From: Candidatus Roizmanbacteria bacterium
Lineage (GTDB): Bacteria; Patescibacteriota; Microgenomatia; UBA1406; GWC2-37-13
DNA length: 64,000 nt
Reading direction: 5' to 3'
Assembly: GCA_016215445.1 (NCBI GenBank)
Contig: JACRJL010000001.1
Coordinates: forward strand, 186,001 to 250,000
The position numbers and the translations under genes are program-made. The notes below the pieces were generated by a model. That model saw only the letters and a program-made list of their open reading frames with translations, was not told the DNA's origin and did no database searches. Positions 25,020 to 33,193 of this stretch are shown piece by piece. Position 1 is the first letter of the stretch; each line of letters begins with the position of its first letter.

Positions 25020-25894
25020 TTTCAGTAATAATACCTTTTTATAACGAAAAAGAAAACCTACCAACGCTTATCGATGGTCTCACCAAAGTTTTAAAAGGGA
25101 GAGATTATGAAATATTATTAATAGATGATGGTTCGGTTGATAAATATCAAATATCAAATATCAAATACCAAATAAATATTAAACTTGTTAAACATAAAAA
25201 ACGATTGGGAAAAGGGCAGGCGTTGAAGACGGGGATAGAAAATTCATCGGGAGACACGATTATTTTCATGGATGCTGATTTACAGGATGAACCGAAGGAT
25301 CTACCCGCATTCATAGAGAAAATCGACCAGGGTTACGATTTTGTCAATGGAATAAGAAAAAAAAGGGAAGACAATGAATTAGTGAAATTTTATTCCCGGT
25401 TAGCCAAGAATTTTCTCCAGTTCTTTCTTCACTCTCCTTATACGGATATAAACTGTGGGTTTAAAGCATTCAGGCGAGAGGTTATCAAAGACTTTGTTTT
25501 CTATGGAAACAATTTCCGTTTTTTTCCCCTTTATGTTTCTTATAATGGATATAAGGTGACAGAAATTGAAGTAAAGAATAATCCAAGACGGTTTGGCAAG
25601 TCAAAGTTCGGACCTAGCAAATTGGTAACCGGGGTTTTTGATACATTGACAGCCTATTTCCTTTATAAATTTGCCGAAAAGCCTCTTCACTTCTTCGGGA
25701 CGATCGGTGGAATTATTTTCTTTGTTGGTTTTTTTATCTCTTTTTATTTGACGATAGAGCGGTTATTTTTTGGCGTCCTTTTGGTGACTAGGCCGCTTCT
25801 TTGGCTTGGAATTCTACTCATTATTATCGGCATCCAAGTAGGAATGACCGGAATTATAGGCGAACTAATTGTCTATCTTAGCAAAAAGAAATGA
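25016..25894 (+). CDS. GT2 glycosyltransferase, polyprenyl-phosphate sugar synthase type
   Basis: A 292-residue family 2 glycosyltransferase with two C-terminal membrane helices (GTIGGIIFFVGFFISFYLT and the last 40 residues), like dolichol-phosphate-mannose synthase or GtrB proteins. The nucleotide-binding start is VIIPFYNEKENL, DDGS follows near residue 40, and the metal motif is MDADLQDEP. It likely loads a sugar on a lipid carrier used by GT-C enzymes such as the overlapping DUF2079 protein. Just after DDGS the gene carries four tandem 7-base repeats (25143-25170) encoding KYQISNIKYQ. Confidence 0.9.
   Translation: MISVIIPFYNEKENLPTLIDGLTKVLKGRDYEILLIDDGSVDKYQISNIKYQINIKLVKHKKRLGKGQALKTGIENSSGDTIIFMDADLQDEPKDLPAFIEKIDQGYDFVNGIRKKREDNELVKFYSRLAKNFLQFFLHSPYTDINCGFKAFRREVIKDFVFYGNNFRFFPLYVSYNGYKVTEIEVKNNPRRFGKSKFGPSKLVTGVFDTLTAYFLYKFAEKPLHFFGTIGGIIFFVGFFISFYLTIERLFFGVLLVTRPLLWLGILLIIIGIQVGMTGIIGELIVYLSKKK
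25143..25170 (+). repeat. Four tandem 7-base repeats inside a GT2 gene
   Basis: AATATCA occurs three times in a row (25143-25163), followed by AATACCA (25164-25170). The insert lies between the DDGS motif and the next conserved block, in a loop of the protein. Confidence 0.7.
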
Positions 25895-26796
25895 ATCCAA
25901 TTTTGGCTTTAATAATCGCAAACATCATCTGGGGAGCGGCATCGCCTATTTTCAAATTCTCTCTTGAAAATATTCCTCCTTTTACTTTGGCTTTTATAAG
26001 ATTTTTTTTTGCCGGGCTGATTATCATTCCTTTTGCTTTACGACAAAGGCAGAAAATTAGTCTTCAACAGTATTTACATATTTTTTGGATTGGATTTTTC
26101 GGGATTACTATCAATATTGCCTTTTTCTTTTTGGGTCTGCAAAGAACCGAAAGCATCAATGTACCTGTGATTGCTTCTTCCGGTCCTTTATTCATCTATC
26201 TTCTCTCTCTCGTTTTTTTAAAGGAAAAACCGAATCTAAAAATAGCCTTGGGAATGCTTACCGGGTTAGCGGGAGTTTTGATCATTATTCTTTCCCCTGT
26301 CTTGATAGATGGAAAAGCAATTAGTTTGGGACAGATCGAGGGGAATTTGTTTATTCTTCTGGCGACCTTTGGTACTGTTTTTCAGACCGTATTCAGCAAA
26401 AATATTTTGAAGAAAGTAAACCCTTATACGGTTTCTCTGATTTCTTTTTTCTTTGGCAGTTTTACATTTTTGCCTTTGGCTTTGAAAGAATTGAATACCT
26501 GGGGTTTTAACCAGTTGAATTTTCAAGGATGGACTGGAATTATTTTCGGAGTATTTTTCTCTTCAGCACTGGCTTACTTTTTGTACTATTACGGGATTTC
26601 CAAACTGGCCGCCCAAGAAGTTGGCCTTTTTACCTATATCGATCCCGTGGTTGCCGTACTGATAGCCGCGCCACTTTTAGGAGAAATCCCCAGCCTTTAT
26701 TACGCGATTGGTTCTGTACTAGTTTTCGGAGGAATTTATTTGGCTGAGGGAAGAATCCACTGGCACCCTTGGCACAAATTAAAAGTGAAAAGTTAA
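25891..26796 (+). CDS. EamA/DMT family transporter
   Basis: A 301-residue ten-helix membrane protein with two EamA repeats. The first opens with ALIIANIIWGAASPIFKFSL and PPFTLAFIRFFFAGLIIIP, the second contains GVFFSSALAYFLYYYGISKL and ends with YIDPVVAVLIAAPLLGE. These are typical of drug/metabolite transporters, which move amino acids, nucleotides or other small molecules. It overlaps the GT2 gene by 4 bases. The substrate is not evident. Confidence 0.9.
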   Translation: MNPILALIIANIIWGAASPIFKFSLENIPPFTLAFIRFFFAGLIIIPFALRQRQKISLQQYLHIFWIGFFGITINIAFFFLGLQRTESINVPVIASSGPLFIYLLSLVFLKEKPNLKIALGMLTGLAGVLIIILSPVLIDGKAISLGQIEGNLFILLATFGTVFQTVFSKNILKKVNPYTVSLISFFFGSFTFLPLALKELNTWGFNQLNFQGWTGIIFGVFFSSALAYFLYYYGISKLAAQEVGLFTYIDPVVAVLIAAPLLGEIPSLYYAIGSVLVFGGIYLAEGRIHWHPWHKLKVKS

Positions 26797-26808
26797 AAGT
26801 GAAAAGTT
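26781..26808. repeat. 14-bp perfect tandem duplication
   Basis: AAAAGTGAAAAGTT occurs twice in a row (26781-26794 and 26795-26808), covering the last codons of the EamA gene and running into TATAAT (26808-26813), the likely -10 of galE. Confidence 0.75.
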
Positions 26809-26819
26809 ATAATACAAAT

Positions 26820-27827
26820 ATGGCTAAAATATTAATTACAGGATGTGCTGGATACATTGGTTCGATTGCCGCTGATCTATTTTTAAAATCTGGTTATGAA
26901 GTTGTTGGTTTTGACAACTTCCAAACAGGTTACAAAAGACCAATTGAGATATTGCAGGAAAGATATAAAGATAAATTTAAATTTTATGGGGTTGATTTAA
27001 AGTCAGATCTCTCTCCTATTTTTTCAAAAGAACAAGATATAAAAGTAGTTGTTCATTATGCCGCATCATGTGTTGTTGATGAATCAATGAATAATCCCCA
27101 TAAATACTTTTTAAACAATCCAAGCTCGACTCTGAACCTTCTCGAGACTATGAGTAAGTATCAAATAAAAAAAATAGTTTTCTCTTCAACTTGCGCTCTT
27201 TATGGTGAAGCTCAGTACGTTCCAATTGACGAAAAACACCCAACACTACCAAATAATGTCTACGGAGAGTCGAAATTGATGGCGGAAAAGATTGTTAAAT
27301 GGTATGGTAAGTTAAGGGGAATTGATTATATTGTTTTCCGTTATTTTAATGTTTCAGGCGCTTCTGAGGATGGGGTTTTTGGTTATTCAAAGAGTCCGTC
27401 AACTCATTTGACAGAAAATGCGGTTAAATCAGCTCTTGGGATCGTTCCTTTTTTTCTAACATACCAAAAAGCCGAGACTCCTGACGGATCACCAATAAGA
27501 GACTACGTTAACGTACTTGATCTGAACGAAGCGCACATGAAAGCAGTTGATTATTTAATAAATAATAGCAAAAGTGAAGTCATTAACCTTGGAACAGGCT
27601 CAGGAAATAGCGTTTTGGAAATAGTCAACAAAGTTCAGGAATTGACCGGTAAAAAGTTTGATGTCAAACCGGCAGATAATCCTCGTGAAGGAGAAGCGCC
27701 GAAGTTAGTCGCCTCAATCGAAAAAGCAAAAAATATTTTGGGTTGGTCTCCGAGAAAAACCATTGAAGATTCGGTGAAGTCTCTCCTTATCTGGTACAAA
27801 AATCATCCTAACGGGTGGGAGAAATAG
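26820..27827 (+). CDS. galE: UDP-glucose 4-epimerase family protein
   Basis: A 335-residue extended short-chain dehydrogenase/reductase of the GalE type, which interconverts UDP-glucose and UDP-galactose (or the N-acetyl forms). The NAD-binding loop is GCAGYIGS (GGAGYIGS in most), then FDNFQTGYKRP, HYAASCVVDES, the catalytic Ser region SSTCALYG, the YGESK motif with Tyr and Lys, and RYFNVSGA. The frame is open from 26769, but TATAAT at 26808-26813 lies 6 bases before this ATG. The 3' end overlaps the giant surface protein by 20 bases. Confidence 0.88.
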   Translation: MAKILITGCAGYIGSIAADLFLKSGYEVVGFDNFQTGYKRPIEILQERYKDKFKFYGVDLKSDLSPIFSKEQDIKVVVHYAASCVVDESMNNPHKYFLNNPSSTLNLLETMSKYQIKKIVFSSTCALYGEAQYVPIDEKHPTLPNNVYGESKLMAEKIVKWYGKLRGIDYIVFRYFNVSGASEDGVFGYSKSPSTHLTENAVKSALGIVPFFLTYQKAETPDGSPIRDYVNVLDLNEAHMKAVDYLINNSKSEVINLGTGSGNSVLEIVNKVQELTGKKFDVKPADNPREGEAPKLVASIEKAKNILGWSPRKTIEDSVKSLLIWYKNHPNGWEK

Positions 27828-30800
27828 ACGGAGTCTTAAATTCCCGATAGGCGTCATAGACATAGTTTATTCCGTACGACATAACCTCGAAATAATAAAT
27901 AGTATTAGGTTTCAGTTTCGTTAAGATAAACCCATGTTTTGTTACCCGTTTTTCTGACTGTACATCAAAAGGATATGTTCTGTCCGGTCCGTAATTTACT
28001 TTTCCATTTGCCGGTTGATTGGTTTCCCATGTGATTTTCACGGAAGTAGCCGAAAGTATTTTTACCTTAACATTAGAAATTGTCGTTGGTTGACTGATAA
28101 AATTTGACCCGAGCCCGACAATTGCGATGCCGATCGAATGAGAAATATCCTGCCTCTTTTTTTCGATTTTTAAAGTAATTTTAGCGATATTTTTGTTTGT
28201 ACTGGTTAAGGAATTTTGAAAAGAGACGGTAATGTATTTTTCTAACTGTTTTATGGCAATACTATTAGTCTGATCTATTTTTGAATCAATTGACTGAATT
28301 ATATTTATCGAGTTGATTACAACTATTTTTACTGTAAAAAATTCCTTACTAAATCCGGTCAGAATAGATTTTGTAACTTTCGGAGAATTATTAACCAAGT
28401 TGTTGAAAGCTTTTTCAACGAGCTTTCCGATATTATAGACGCCAGTATCAAGACCCCGTCCGCCATAGATGATTAAAGAGCGTGTTCCGCCATCGATTAA
28501 AGTAGCAATTTTAGCAACAGAATAATTTAAATCTGTAGCGACTTTTATAATTTTTTCTTCTAAATACAAAGAGGTATTTTTAATTAAATTTATAGACAAT
28601 CTTATATTGTTATCCAACTCGTTAATTATTTCACCAAAAAAATTTCCTGTTTGATTAAATATTTTTGTTATAAATCGGCTGAATTTTACTTCATTATTTT
28701 TTAGTTTATCCTGAATAACAGGCTTAGTAATTTTGAATTCTTTTTTTAATTTTTCTTTTTCAGAGGGATTAAGCGGTTTTATTTCTTTATTAACGATTGC
28801 TATTTCTTCAGGTGTAATAATCTGATCTAAAGAATCTATCTCTAAGGTCAAAACGGTTTTGTCGGAAGCGTTTTCCGTTTTATCTTTACCAATAATTGTA
28901 ATTCTGTAAGTTCCTAAACCCGTAGCTTCTCCGAAAGAATAATCAAACCGTGAATATTTATCACATTTTTGTTGGGAATTATCTAAAACTTCCACTCCGG
29001 ATTGGTCGGAAAAAGCAGAAGAGATATCGCAATTATAAAATAATTTATCGATATTGATTGTGTAGAGAGTAATTAATTTGTAATCCAAACCTTCTATTTT
29101 ATCGACTCTTATATTAATTAGTTTGGGCCCGTTTGAAACCCCGGGACCGTCAATATTTTGAATTTGGGATGAATCTCCTCCTGCAAGATGATCAACGATC
29201 TTGCCGTAAATTATCGGTTTAAGGTTGGTAGTTACGTATCTGTCTGCGATTAACTTAATATCGTTTACCTTAATCAACTCGATTTTAGGATTAGTTCTAT
29301 CTACAAATATATTTCTTGAAGCGCTTGTTTGATTTCCCGCGTTGTCAACCGCCCTTATTCTCCAGGTAACTGTTCCTTCTCTTAATTTACCGTCATTTTC
29401 CGACGGTGCCCAGAAGATTGAAGACTTGGTGTGGACGGAAATATAATTATTCTCGAGGTCGGAATCAGAAAAGTTTTCGTAATGAACCACATATTGATTT
29501 GCTTCATAATCTAATTCACTGGAAGGAGGAATATTATCGATCTTAAAGTCGCCGCTCATTTGGTTGTTACCGATTGAAGGATTATCTATTTCCAGAACAT
29601 ACTTTGAAAGTCCGCTTGTAGAGTCAGGGTTTGTCGCTGCCTTCCACTTGAAAATCTGTCTTTCGCTTTTAGTATAGTCGTCACTCCTCGGACTTATTAG
29701 TTCGAAATTATTTGGAATTGTAGTATCGATGACAAAACTATCAGAGGCAATACTTGATTCATTTGAAACATTATCTATCGTTTTAATATAGATTGTTTGA
29801 TTTCCATCGGAAAGGGTCGGAGTAGTACAGCTAAAACTTTCTACAAAATTATTAAATGATCCGTCATCGGCTTCGCAGTTTGACCAGGAACCTGACGTTG
29901 AATTCATCTGAAACTGAACATTTGTGATTGCTCCACCGATATCGGTTGCCGTACCTGTAATCGTTGGGGTGGTCTCATTTCCCGGATCAGGAGAAACCGC
30001 TATGATTGAAACTGTTGGCATAACGGTGTCGATTACGAAAGAATCAAAACCATAATCGGCAAGAGCGGTGGTATTATTTGCGGAATCCGTTGCCCTAATA
30101 TAAATCGTGTGTAAACCGTCGACCAAACTATTTGCTGTACAGGTAAATGGTTCTGATTGTTCGTCCGGTGTTCCTTCGTCAACCGAACAAGCGGTCCATG
30201 TACCCGATGTGGAATCTACCTGATATTGGATTAATGTCAAATTAGTTATTGTGTCATTGGATATCCCCGAAATTGAAGGAGTATTGTCACTGCCCGGATC
30301 CGGACTCAAAGGTATAACAATAACCGTGGGAGGAGTGACATCAATTGTAAAATTATCGGTCGACGCGCTAATATCATCGGTCGTATTTTCGTTGCTATCA
30401 GACGCCCTGACATAGATTGTGTGAGGACCATTAGTCATTGCCGGTGTAACATTGCAAGAAAAATTTTCCGAGGCAGAATTAAAGTTATCATCGTTTGCCG
30501 TACAATTTGTCCAAGTTCCGGAAATTCCATCAATTTGATATTCGACCGTATTAATTGTTCCCGAAACGTCAATCGCCGATCCGTCAATCGATGGCGTATT
30601 ATCGTTATTTGGATCAGGTGATAAAGCATTTAAAGAAATTGCAGGCGCTGTTGTATCGATGACAGTAGACCCGTTTGTTGAAAAGTTTGATTGATTTCCT
30701 ACGGCGTCACTTGTTTTTATTCTGAAGTACCAGGTTCCATCTGGTAAAGGGGTCGAATGGGTAAACGAACTGGAATTTGATGATGAAGAAGAGACTCCGC

Positions 30801-32991
30801 TTGAAAAATCGGAAGTTTGCGACCACTCGATCATGTAAGGCGTTGAAGCCAGACCGGAACCATTATCAGAACTGACATTCCACGACCATGTCGGGGTTGA
30901 ATCGTTTGCGGGACTACTGTTTGTCGGTGTACCGGGAATAGTTGGCGCCGTTGTGTCAACTTTAAATGCAATCGCACCGGAATTGGCTTCAGAATATGAG
31001 CTTTGAGCCAAACCGTTATCAATCGCTTTGACCTGCCAATAATAATTTTCGTCAGAAAGAGATTGTCCCGAATTACCGACAGAATAACTACCCGATCCGG
31101 CTGCTTGACCGACAGTGAAAGATGTTGCTCCTTGAACCGCAAGATCTGAAGTATAATCGACGACAGGGCTGCTGAAATTTACAGTGTCATCAATCTGAAT
31201 ATTATATCTTACCATATCGGACGAATCAGGATCCGAAATAGAAAATGTCAGTGTCGGGGTATTATCTGATGTAAAAGCACCTGATGTATGATCGCCCAAC
31301 AAACTAGGAATATTCGGATTATTGTTAAAAGTCAGAATGGTTTGATAACGGATCTTTGTAACGGCTATTTCGTTTTCTGTCCAAAGCCCATATATTCCGG
31401 AAGTCGTTGCCGCTAGACCGGCAAAACTAGGTAAAGGAATAGTTGTTATTTGTGTTCCTATCGGACCGGTTGTATATAATCCCGTAGTTCTATCTCTAAC
31501 ATAGTAGTAGGCGGATCCATCACCGTTTAGTTTTGAAGCTTGCCAGTCAACAGGAGGAGTGAAGGCCAGGAAGCCGTTTGCTTTCCAACCCGCATTGGAG
31601 GTAGTGGTAATTGTTAGAGAGCTCCACGTTGAGCAGATCACATTTCCATCAACGGCCGAACAGTATTCCCAGATATTTGTTCCTCCGCTGGAATTGGTTG
31701 AGATAGCCCAACTGATTGCGTCGAAGGTTGTGGATTTACCTAAAAAAATCATATCACCGTTGTCTTTAACTATCCTTCCGGAATCAGAGTGAGCGATATC
31801 AGCCGTGGTTGTGTTTCCCGAATCTGTCGTTTCATCCTGATAAGTATTAGCAGAAGCATCATAAAGCCAGACTTTATCAAAAGTTCCGTGATAAGAAGTG
31901 ACAGTTGTCGGGCTGGCGTCAAAATTTCCCGTAGCAAAAGGAGAAACACCTTTTTTATAAACAAGCTTTCTGTTGACGCCACCTGTAATACCGGTTGTAT
32001 CACCATATAAAACCCAAACACTAGTCCCGTCGGTATCAACTGAAGCAAACTGGTCGTTAATTACCGATGATGAAACTACGGCAATAGTTGACCAACTGGA
32101 AAGGTAATGGGAAAAATGTACTGCTCCGGCGCCGTTTGCCGCAAAATAAACATTACCGTTTGAGTCTCCGACTGCGGAGAATGATGCGGATCTTATTAAA
32201 TAAGTGGTACTCAAAATGGTTTCACTATTCCAAGTCGATAATCCGTCACTGTCACTTCTGAAGCGCCAAGCCATGTCGCTACCTGACTCGATATTATAAA
32301 TAACCCCGATTTTAGTACTAAATCTGACTTGGGTTGGGATGTGATATAAAGAATTTGTACCTGCCGTATCTATGGTGGCGGCTGATTGGGTCCATGATGG
32401 AGTTGTTCCTAATGAATCCGAGTAATAAACGGTGATACCATAATTAGTTCCGTCAAAATATCTTGTTGCCAGCCATACTCTAGTTGTCCCCTGAAGTTCA
32501 ATATTGGCATAGTGAAACGCCGTTTCTGTTCCCGATCCGTCTAAAACTGTTTGGGCTGAATTAACAGTCCAAGAAGAAGAGCCGTTGTAAGATATCTTCC
32601 GGTATAAGACGTCGTAAACATTATTTCTACCGGTGTTGGCTACAGAGTAAACAACATAAATATTATTTGAGGAATCTGCTCGGGCATCGGCATACATGAG
32701 GTTAGCGGTATCGGATGAAAGTTGACTTCCACAATTCCAACTTGTACCGGAGTTTGTAGAATTCATCCACCAAAGGCCTCCTGTTCCACAGGTAGACGTG
32801 TTGGTTCCCATTTGTACAAATGCGTGAAGCGTCGCTTCAGAGGTACGGACAATATGGCGCATCGTTGAAGGTTGAGTAGAGGAAGCGGTTGAAGAATTGG
32901 CAACAGAAGCACTTATTGCAAAGACATTATGAGTTTTTAGGCTAAATAACGACAAAAGAAAAATCAAAATAATTACGAATTTGCGCCACAT
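27808..32991 (-). CDS. Giant exported surface protein with Ig-like repeats
   Basis: A 1727-residue protein with a signal peptide (VIILIFLLSLFSLKTHNVFA, about residues 6-25). Residues about 30-560 are beta-rich with sialidase/propeller-like strands (TSWNCG, NNIYVVYSV, TPSWTQS). Ig-like modules follow from about 565; three near-identical units begin at about 778, 884 and 988, each opening with D-x-T/V-x-P, SPDP, a TW-x-x-C and a second Cys. After 1200 come helical segments, and the last 85 residues are a fibronectin III/phosphatase-N-like domain (VKITWETNQPANGKVNYG). Likely an adhesin or cell-surface layer component. No membrane anchor or sorting motif is seen at the C-terminus. Confidence 0.82.
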   Translation of the reverse strand: MWRKFVIILIFLLSLFSLKTHNVFAISASVANSSTASSTQPSTMRHIVRTSEATLHAFVQMGTNTSTCGTGGLWWMNSTNSGTSWNCGSQLSSDTANLMYADARADSSNNIYVVYSVANTGRNNVYDVLYRKISYNGSSSWTVNSAQTVLDGSGTETAFHYANIELQGTTRVWLATRYFDGTNYGITVYYSDSLGTTPSWTQSAATIDTAGTNSLYHIPTQVRFSTKIGVIYNIESGSDMAWRFRSDSDGLSTWNSETILSTTYLIRSASFSAVGDSNGNVYFAANGAGAVHFSHYLSSWSTIAVVSSSVINDQFASVDTDGTSVWVLYGDTTGITGGVNRKLVYKKGVSPFATGNFDASPTTVTSYHGTFDKVWLYDASANTYQDETTDSGNTTTADIAHSDSGRIVKDNGDMIFLGKSTTFDAISWAISTNSSGGTNIWEYCSAVDGNVICSTWSSLTITTTSNAGWKANGFLAFTPPVDWQASKLNGDGSAYYYVRDRTTGLYTTGPIGTQITTIPLPSFAGLAATTSGIYGLWTENEIAVTKIRYQTILTFNNNPNIPSLLGDHTSGAFTSDNTPTLTFSISDPDSSDMVRYNIQIDDTVNFSSPVVDYTSDLAVQGATSFTVGQAAGSGSYSVGNSGQSLSDENYYWQVKAIDNGLAQSSYSEANSGAIAFKVDTTAPTIPGTPTNSSPANDSTPTWSWNVSSDNGSGLASTPYMIEWSQTSDFSSGVSSSSSNSSSFTHSTPLPDGTWYFRIKTSDAVGNQSNFSTNGSTVIDTTAPAISLNALSPDPNNDNTPSIDGSAIDVSGTINTVEYQIDGISGTWTNCTANDDNFNSASENFSCNVTPAMTNGPHTIYVRASDSNENTTDDISASTDNFTIDVTPPTVIVIPLSPDPGSDNTPSISGISNDTITNLTLIQYQVDSTSGTWTACSVDEGTPDEQSEPFTCTANSLVDGLHTIYIRATDSANNTTALADYGFDSFVIDTVMPTVSIIAVSPDPGNETTPTITGTATDIGGAITNVQFQMNSTSGSWSNCEADDGSFNNFVESFSCTTPTLSDGNQTIYIKTIDNVSNESSIASDSFVIDTTIPNNFELISPRSDDYTKSERQIFKWKAATNPDSTSGLSKYVLEIDNPSIGNNQMSGDFKIDNIPPSSELDYEANQYVVHYENFSDSDLENNYISVHTKSSIFWAPSENDGKLREGTVTWRIRAVDNAGNQTSASRNIFVDRTNPKIELIKVNDIKLIADRYVTTNLKPIIYGKIVDHLAGGDSSQIQNIDGPGVSNGPKLINIRVDKIEGLDYKLITLYTINIDKLFYNCDISSAFSDQSGVEVLDNSQQKCDKYSRFDYSFGEATGLGTYRITIIGKDKTENASDKTVLTLEIDSLDQIITPEEIAIVNKEIKPLNPSEKEKLKKEFKITKPVIQDKLKNNEVKFSRFITKIFNQTGNFFGEIINELDNNIRLSINLIKNTSLYLEEKIIKVATDLNYSVAKIATLIDGGTRSLIIYGGRGLDTGVYNIGKLVEKAFNNLVNNSPKVTKSILTGFSKEFFTVKIVVINSINIIQSIDSKIDQTNSIAIKQLEKYITVSFQNSLTSTNKNIAKITLKIEKKRQDISHSIGIAIVGLGSNFISQPTTISNVKVKILSATSVKITWETNQPANGKVNYGPDRTYPFDVQSEKRVTKHGFILTKLKPNTIYYFEVMSYGINYVYDAYREFKTPSISPTR

Positions 32992-33100
32992 TAATATTTA
33001 TTTAAGATGAACAAACTAATACTATTTATGTAGTAATTAAATCAATTTTTTAGGATGAATTCAAACGTATAATGTAGGCGCGATTTAAGATCATTAAACT

Positions 33101-33174
33101 TGGAGCGGGATACGGGAATCGAACCCGTCCTATCTGATTGGAAATCAGATGTTCTACCGATGAACTAATCCCGC
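33101..33174 (-). tRNA. tRNA-Gly (anticodon TCC)
   Basis: Reading the minus strand from 33174: acceptor GCGGGAT with ATCCCGC, anticodon arm TCTGA-TTTCCAA-TCAGA with anticodon TCC, T arm GACGGGTTCGATTCCCGT. The discriminator T is followed by an encoded CCA (TGG at 33101-33103 on the + strand), unlike the other two tRNAs here. Confidence 0.95.
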
Positions 33175-33193
33175 AATTATATAATTATACTAA

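Noticed and set aside
27808-32991. Several 60-100 codon frames on both strands inside the giant gene
   Set aside because: All are shadows of the repeated Ser/Thr/Asp-rich coding sequence and lack promoters and domains.
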